The translations under genes and the position numbers were made by a program. Positions 58,631 to 64,000 of a stretch of DNA of 64,000 nt are shown in pieces. Below the pieces are notes generated by a model. That model ran no database searches, was not told where the DNA came from, and was given only the letters and a program-made list of their open reading frames with translations. The stretch is from Acanthamoeba castellanii str. Neff. Taxonomy: Eukaryota; Discosea; Longamoebia; Acanthamoebidae. The stretch spans positions 212,141-276,140 of the forward strand of contig NW_004457268.1 of assembly GCF_000313135.1 (NCBI RefSeq), given 5' to 3'. Within the stretch, counting starts at the first letter, position 1. Every line of letters starts with the position of its first letter.

Positions 58631-61269
58631 CTACGAGGACGACGATGATGCTGGTACTGCTACGCCGACAGTCTTGTTCTTGTTCTTCCTCTTCCTCCTC
58701 TTCTTTTTCTTCTTCTTTTCTTCAGAGCCACCACTCGCCGTCGTCGTCGCCGTCGAAGCTGAAGACGTTGTTAACGATGTCGATGATGATGAGGTAGACG
58801 ACGCAACCTTGTCGTCGTTGTCGTCGTCCTCGTCCAGTCGCTTTCGCTTTCCGGTGGTGCCGGCCGATGACGAGGCGATCTCGAAGCAGGCGACGAAGAA
58901 GCCGATGGTCTTGTCCTCGACGGGCAGGGTGCGCAGGCAGTTGTCGGCGCCGGGGAAGAGCGGGCGGCCGCGGCGCGGCCACTGGGGCAGGGCGCGGGCG
59001 AGGCGCACGTGTGGGTGGGCGTCGAGAATGGCACGCACCACGCGCTCGTTTTCCTCCTCGTGCACCGAACACGTCGAGTACACCACCTTCTTCACTCGTG
59101 GGACTGAGACCACACACACGACCGCACACGGTGAGGTCTGGCGTGTGTGGAATGTTGGGAATGGCGACGTACACTTGAGGCAGTGGGTGATGATGGAGGT
59201 CTGGAAGGCGGCCAACCCGGCGAGCCGCTTCTTCTTCTCGTCGTCGTCGCCAAGGTCCACCCACTCGTCCTCATCCGGCGCTGTCCGAGAAAGAAAGAAC
59301 GAAGGATGAGAAAAAGAACGAAGAACGAAGAAGACCAAAGTGTGAATGCCTGTCGAGGAGTGGGCGCAACCCACACAAGAGCAGAACCGGTACCGGTGGT
59401 GAAGGCGACGTCGTAGCGCGTGACGATGCCCGAACCGGAGCACGACGGGTCGGCCATGAAGTACTCCACCTAAACCAGAAAAAGAAAAGAAAAAGAAATA
59501 TTAGACGATGTAGTGGCGAGAAAGTAACAGCTGGGTGGGTAGCGCTAGGCACGACGTACGTTGGCGTATTGCGGGTCGTGCGGGTTGACCTTGAGGAAGT
59601 CGCTGCATACAGCAGTAATGTCTGAACACGCAACACACACACACACACATACACACACACAAGGCATAGACTCACGTCAGCAGAGTGTCATCGAGGTGCT
59701 GATGCAGGGGTGAGAGTGTAGCGTACTGGTGGCTCCGGCGCGGGCGGTGAGCCGCTTGAGGGTGTTGAGGCGGTAGAGGTCCATGTCGAAGGCGAAGATC
59801 TTGCCCGTGTTCTTCATCAGCGCCGCCAGATGGCTGCACGCGAGCGCGTAGAAGCGAACATTAGCAAATATCTCGAGACACGCAACACACGACACGCAAC
59901 ACACACCTGGTTTTGTTTCCGGGCGCCGCACAGCAGTCGATGACGTGGGCGTGTTCCGGCGGCGACAGCGCGTGGGCCGAAAAGCAACTGGCCTGTGCTC
60001 GGCACCATTCGACACACATTCCAGGTTAGCTGCTGTGCTCGCATGGGGCGACGAGTGACGTGTGTCGTGTTGTGTGTGTGTGTGTGTGTGTGTGATCCGC
60101 GCGGACCTTGTCTTGCAGGACAAGCGTGCCGTCCTGCACCAGCGGGTGCCGGCCGTTCATTTTGACCGTCGGCGGCAGGACCAGGAGATCAGCCAAGTGT
60201 TCATCGACCTTGATCTCCTCGGCAGCTTCACTCTCGCTCTTCTTCTTATTCTTCTCCGCAGCCTTGGCTTCGCTTTCGTTCTTCTCGCTGTTTTGTTCTT
60301 CGTTTTCGTTTTCGTTTTCTTCGCGCTTGGCCCGCCTTCGCTTGGTGGGCTGGTGGGCGGCGCTTCTTTGTTCGTTTGAGTCATCTCCGCCGCCGCTGTT
60401 GGTCGATAGAAGCTGGGGCAGCTGGGGCAGGATGTCGGCCACCTCCGCCTTGAGCGTGTTCACCCGCACGTAGCGCGGCAGCACCAGCGGATTCCGCACC
60501 TCCTCCGGCAACAAACCTTCATTGTCTACCGCCTTTGCCCTGCATCGCTGCATGGTTAGCCCACACACCGCACACACCGCGCACACCACACACACGCACA
60601 CGCACCACCGCACACGCACACGCACAGCACACGTGGGTGAGATGGTACCTGACTTTCATGCGCACGAGGGCCTGGACGAGAGGGTTCTTGTATTTGAGGA
60701 GGAGCTTCTTGAAGTGGCCGCTGCCCTTGATGCCGTCGGCCAGGATCATGTCGTAGACCATCACGTACACCAGCCACTTTTGCTTCTCCAACTGATGATT
60801 GGATTCACCGCACACCGCACACGCACCATCGCACACGCACACGACACACGTACCATCGCACGCACGCCACCGAATGAGTGTCACACGATCGCTCTTGTAG
60901 CCGTGCGCTGGACTGTACCTGGCGCTGCTCGTCGAAGATCTTGGCGCTGGCGACGAGCTGCTCGAGGACGGACTTGACTGTACAAGGAGCAGGCAAGTAA
61001 GCAGAGAAGTCAAAGCATTGAGATTGATTAGATGAGAGGAGGAATTGTGTACACTTGAGGGTCTTGCAGACGAGGGCAAACACGGATTCCTTCTGCTTGA
61101 CGTCCTTATGAAAGACGAGACTCTTCACGCTCCCTGATGGAAATCGTCGGAGGTCAGTCAGGTTAAATCGCAACATTAAATCAATGAAAAGAAACCGATG
61201 ATCTGAGGCACCTTTTTTCTGATGGAAGCTCTCGAGAACCATCGCCACATCGCGGTAGATGGTGCTCAT
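58631..61269 (-). CDS. NSUN5: NSUN5/Rcm1-like rRNA cytosine-5 methyltransferase
   Basis: Nucleolar SAM-dependent m5C RNA methyltransferase; NSUN5 and yeast Rcm1 modify one cytosine of the large-subunit rRNA. The N-terminal helical part (MSTIYRDVAMVLESFHQKKG; LEKQKWLVYVMVYDMIL; LVQALVRMKVRY) and LPRYVRVNTLKAEVADIL precede the catalytic domain. Motif I reads VIDCCAAPGNKTSHLAAL, then FAFDMDLYRLNTLKRL, motif IV DPSCSGSG (about 59430-59453) with the Cys of the PC-type pair, and VVYSTCSVHEEENERVV (about 59040-59085) with the catalytic TC cysteine. Both catalytic Cys are present. A Lys/Glu/Ser-rich insert lies before motif I (about 60190-60350), and a Lys-rich nuclear or nucleolar tail ends the protein at 58631. 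It is head-to-head with the FKBP25-like gene, 116 bases apart. Confidence 0.9.
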
Positions 61270-61385
61270 CTTCTTGCGATTGTGAGATGTGCCTTCCGAT
61301 TTTCTTTTGTGATTTTTGACGAATAAGAAAACAATGAAGAAAAAGCGCAGATCGGTTGTTGATCATCTCGAGTCGCGTAGAGAAG
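61270..61385. promoter_or_regulatory. Compact bidirectional promoter region
   Basis: Only 116 bases separate the divergent start codons of the NSUN5-like and FKBP25-like genes. The stretch is AT-rich with runs of A and T but no named element. Confidence 0.4.
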
Positions 61386-62518
61386 ATGGAGCAGCCTGAG
61401 ATTGCGGCGCCCTGGAAGCAGGAGGAGCTGGCCCAAGTGCCCAAGAAGGACATCGTCGAATTCCTGCAGAAGCATGGCAACAACGCCTTCCTCCAGCGTC
61501 ACAGCCTCAAGGGCAAGCTGCAGAATGTGGCCAAGAACGTGAACAAGGTACATTGCCCATCCAGCTGTGTGCACCTCCCGAGATCAATCGATTGATCATT
61601 ACATAAATTAATTAAATGAATTAATCTGCAGGGCAAGCTCGATGCCGCCTACGCCGATCTGTTCGTGTCCAAGGTAATACAGTTTTGTTACTGTTTAATT
61701 TGATGGAATCAATCATCCTGACGGTCTCGTGTGGGGTGCCCGCGGCAGGACTTCCGCACGGAGGAAGACGACAAGGAACTGGCCGCCATTGAGGAGAGGA
61801 AGAAGGCCCAGGAGGCTCGAGCCAGCGCTGCTGCCAGCGGCCCCGCTGCCGACGCCACCGAGGGTTCGCTCTTTTTGTTGTTCTTCTTTTTGTCGTGCGT
61901 GCGGTGGTGCGTGTGTGTGCGTGTGCGTGTGCGGCAGGCCGCTGACTCTGTGGTGGTCGACTTCTCTAGAGAAGAGCGGCGTGCCTGAGAAGAAGGGCTA
62001 CCGCAAGATCGTGCTCAAGAAGGGCGACAAGACCAACTTCCCCAAGAAGGGCGAGTCTGTCTCTGTGAGGTGCGTGCGCACGTGGTGTGTGCGTGTGTGT
62101 GTGTCGTGTGCGTGCGTGTCGTGTGCGTGCGTGTTGCGAGTGCGGTGGTGGTACTTACGGGCCGCGAGTGTCATTCGAACTGGCAGGTACACGGGCATGC
62201 TGGAGAACGGTCAGATCTTCGACACGAACGTCGGCAAGAAGAAGTCGGCACTCAAGTTCAAGGTGGGCATGGGCAAGGTCATCCGCGGTTGGGACGAGGC
62301 CGTCCTCGAGATGAGCAAGGGCGAGAAGGCCAAGATCACCATCGAACCCGACTGGGCCTACGGCGCCAAGGGTACGACAACACACACACCACACACAACA
62401 GAGAAACTGAAAACCCGTGTTGATTCGTCTTGTTGTTGTTGTTGCAGGCGTGCCTGGCACCATTCCTCCCAACTCGACGCTCATTTTCGAGGTGGAGCTG
62501 GAGGCCATCGGTCTGTAA
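61386..62518 (+). CDS. FKBP3: FKBP25-like peptidyl-prolyl cis-trans isomerase
   Basis: Nuclear prolyl isomerase with the two-part layout of FKBP25. The N-terminal helical domain (WKQEELAQVPKKDIVEFLQK, then HGNNAFLQRHSLKGKLQNVA, then KLDAAYADLF) corresponds to the basic tilted helix bundle of FKBP3, which binds RNA and DNA. After a charged linker comes the FK506-binding domain: YRKIVLKKGDKTNFPKKGES, YTGMLENGQIFDTN, LKFKVGMGKVIRGWDEAV, KAKITIEPDWAYGAKG, and PGTIPPNSTLIFEVELEAI. The active-site residues Tyr (YTG), Asp (FDTN), Val-Ile (KVIRGW), Trp and Tyr (WAYG) are all present, so it should be active and bind FK506. Seven short exons; stop TAA at 62516-62518. One exon junction, near 62067-62186, is inferred from the family. 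Confidence 0.92.
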
Positions 62519-62678
62519 ACCCCTTCTCTAGAGAAAGCGGGCGCACGGCAGAACGTCTTAGGAGAAGCATGAATCGAGAGCGCTCACGCCGGCGTGAAAC
62601 GAACTCTGGGCTGTGCGTATGATGTGATTAGTGGGCGTGGGTGAATGTGCTATTACTTGTCCTGCCTAGGCCAGACCA

Positions 62679-63894
62679 CTAGGGGATGATCTTGCTGAGA
62701 ATGTCGGTGTAGGAGATGACGGCGATGGGCCTCTGCTGATCATCGATCACGTACGCCCTATGCGAACGGCCAGCTGTTGAAGAACGACGACGAAGGAGAG
62801 GAAAGAAGTGAGTCATCGGCACTTGAGATGTGATGAAGGTCGCGGTGGTGAGAGAGCGTAGGTAGTTGGTACCAAGCAGGTTCTCGAGCAGGTCTCTGAC
62901 GCGAGTCTCCGGTTGCGCGGTGATGGGGAAGATGAGCTTGCGGCTGCCCAGCTGGCTCAGGAACTCGGGCACCGGCCTCAGGAGCAGGTGCATCTTCTGC
63001 ACCGTCATGCCCCGCAGGTCCGACGCCGCCAGGTTGTAGAGCAGCCTGCCCGTCCCCTTCTCGCACACGCCCACCGCCGACACCTTGTTCTGTAGAGTTG
63101 TGTTATAAGTAAAATGTAGTGGACGATAGTTGCTAGTCTTTCTACGTAGCGAGCAGCGAGTAGCGATGATGGTGTAGTGCTACCTCCTTCATCTCGTTGA
63201 AAGCGTCGAGGGCGAGCTTGCCTTCGGCGGGGAAGCAGGAAACGACGGGCCGGTCGGCGACCAGGCCCAGCTCGTCGATGGTGGCGAGTAGTACGCGATC
63301 GAGGAGCTCCCTCTCGAGCTCGTGCTGATGGCGCGAGAGGAAACGTACGACGTCGGTCTGCGACAGCAGACGGTAGCGGCCCTCGACGACGCCACCGGCC
63401 TCGAGCTGCTCCTCGTTCTCCTCCTGCTCGTTGGTCATCGTGACGAGTACGTGGTGGGGTACCGCGTTGAGGGGCTTGATGGCCTTCTCGATCGGATCGG
63501 CGCAGTGGAAGCAGACCATGCACTCGGTGACATCGTTGAAGAGGAGGTCGCCAATCGATTGCGACGCACGTTCGGTGGCCCTCTTGATGACCGCTTCGCT
63601 CGATACGATGTTCTTGGGCTCATCGACTGCGCCTTGGCTGCCATCGAGTAGCGCCATGGTGACGTCAAAGATGTGTGCAACGCCGATGAACTTCTTGCGC
63701 TTTTCGTCGTAGATGGGCAGCGCTACGAGACCGTTGCTCTGCAGAAGCTGCATGACGTCGGCAGCGCTGGCCGAAGACTTGGCCCACAGCAGATTCTGCT
63801 TCTCTTGGACGAGATGACCCAGGCCCACCTTTTTGGGCGAGATTCGTTTGGCCAGGCCGTAGTCGGCCGTGAGGGCCGGTTCTTGAAACGCCAT
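62679..63894 (-). CDS. Four-CBS-domain protein (Sds23/AMPK-gamma-like)
   Basis: Three exons. Two Bateman pairs are seen: VMQLLQSNGLVALPIYDEKR, then KFIGVAHIFDVTMALL (CBS1); AIKPLNAVPHHVLVTM, then GRYRLLSQTDVVRFL (CBS2); NKVSAVGVCEKGTGRLLYNL, then AASDLRGM (CBS3); and LRDLLENLL joined to AGRSHRAYVIDDQQRPIAVI, then SYTDILSKI (CBS4). CBS pairs bind adenine nucleotides and act as energy sensors; the SNF4/AMPK-gamma and Sds23 families have the same four-fold layout. No kinase or channel domain is attached. The N-terminus MAFQEPALTADYGLAKRI gives the chosen start at 63894; an upstream in-frame Met (63918) is less likely. Partner unknown. Confidence 0.82.
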
Positions 63895-64000
63895 TCGATA
63901 TGATATTGAATGAACCAAGCTGGTCTCGTTTCAAAATTCAAATCGATCTAGCTTTGCCGAAGTGGCTGCAATTTCAACGACTACCGTTCGGCTGCTGCCA

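Overview
The window looks like nuclear DNA of a free-living amoebozoan, most likely Acanthamoeba or a close relative. The genome is GC-rich and gene-dense on both strands. Most genes carry many short GT-AG introns (donors often GTACG/GTACC/GTGCG). The introns are full of GTGTC/GACAC-type microsatellite, whereas exons are clean. The gene set is eukaryotic (14-3-3, FKBP25-like, NSUN5-like, NOL12-like, ZFC3H1-like proteins). There are no operons, CRISPR arrays or recognisable tRNA/rRNA genes. The species call is an inference from style, not from a search. One assembly gap (142 N) lies inside a gene at 25270-25411. Gene models are reconstructed by eye: outer limits are usually firm, internal splice sites approximate.

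Left third (1-22341): a partial leucine-rich-repeat gene on the minus strand runs off the left edge. It is followed by a SAM / circularly permuted Ras / von Willebrand A protein, a small secreted orphan, a truncated SF3A2-type zinc-finger gene, a gamma-glutamylamine cyclotransferase, a very long ZFC3H1-like gene (coiled coil, C3H1-type zinc finger, HAT repeats) and an aspartate-rich (Mg-type) porphobilinogen synthase.

Middle (22342-40242): 14-3-3; a leucine-rich-repeat protein with a probably dead kinase domain; an RGG-box NOL12-like nucleolar protein; a diverged V-ATPase A-subunit paralogue without a Walker A motif; an arylalkylamine N-acetyltransferase-like enzyme; and a large carboxylic-acid-reductase (adenylation, carrier, reductase) that carries an N-terminal ZZ zinc finger encoded by two tiny exons.

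Right third (40243-64000): an F-box-like orphan, an ArsB/Lsi2-type permease, a TraB-domain protein, an intronless ankyrin-like repeat gene of the kind shared with amoeba giant viruses, a roughly 8 kb gene for a cysteine-rich ectodomain plus seven membrane spans, a DUF4357-like protein, an NSUN5-like RNA methyltransferase, an FKBP25-like prolyl isomerase and a four-CBS protein.

The genes do not form one pathway. The strongest candidates for something undescribed are the ZZ-carboxylic acid reductase fusion, the P-loop-less V-ATPase A paralogue, the seven-span receptor-like gene, and the SAM-cpRas-vWA architecture (the cpRas domain itself is a known rarity).
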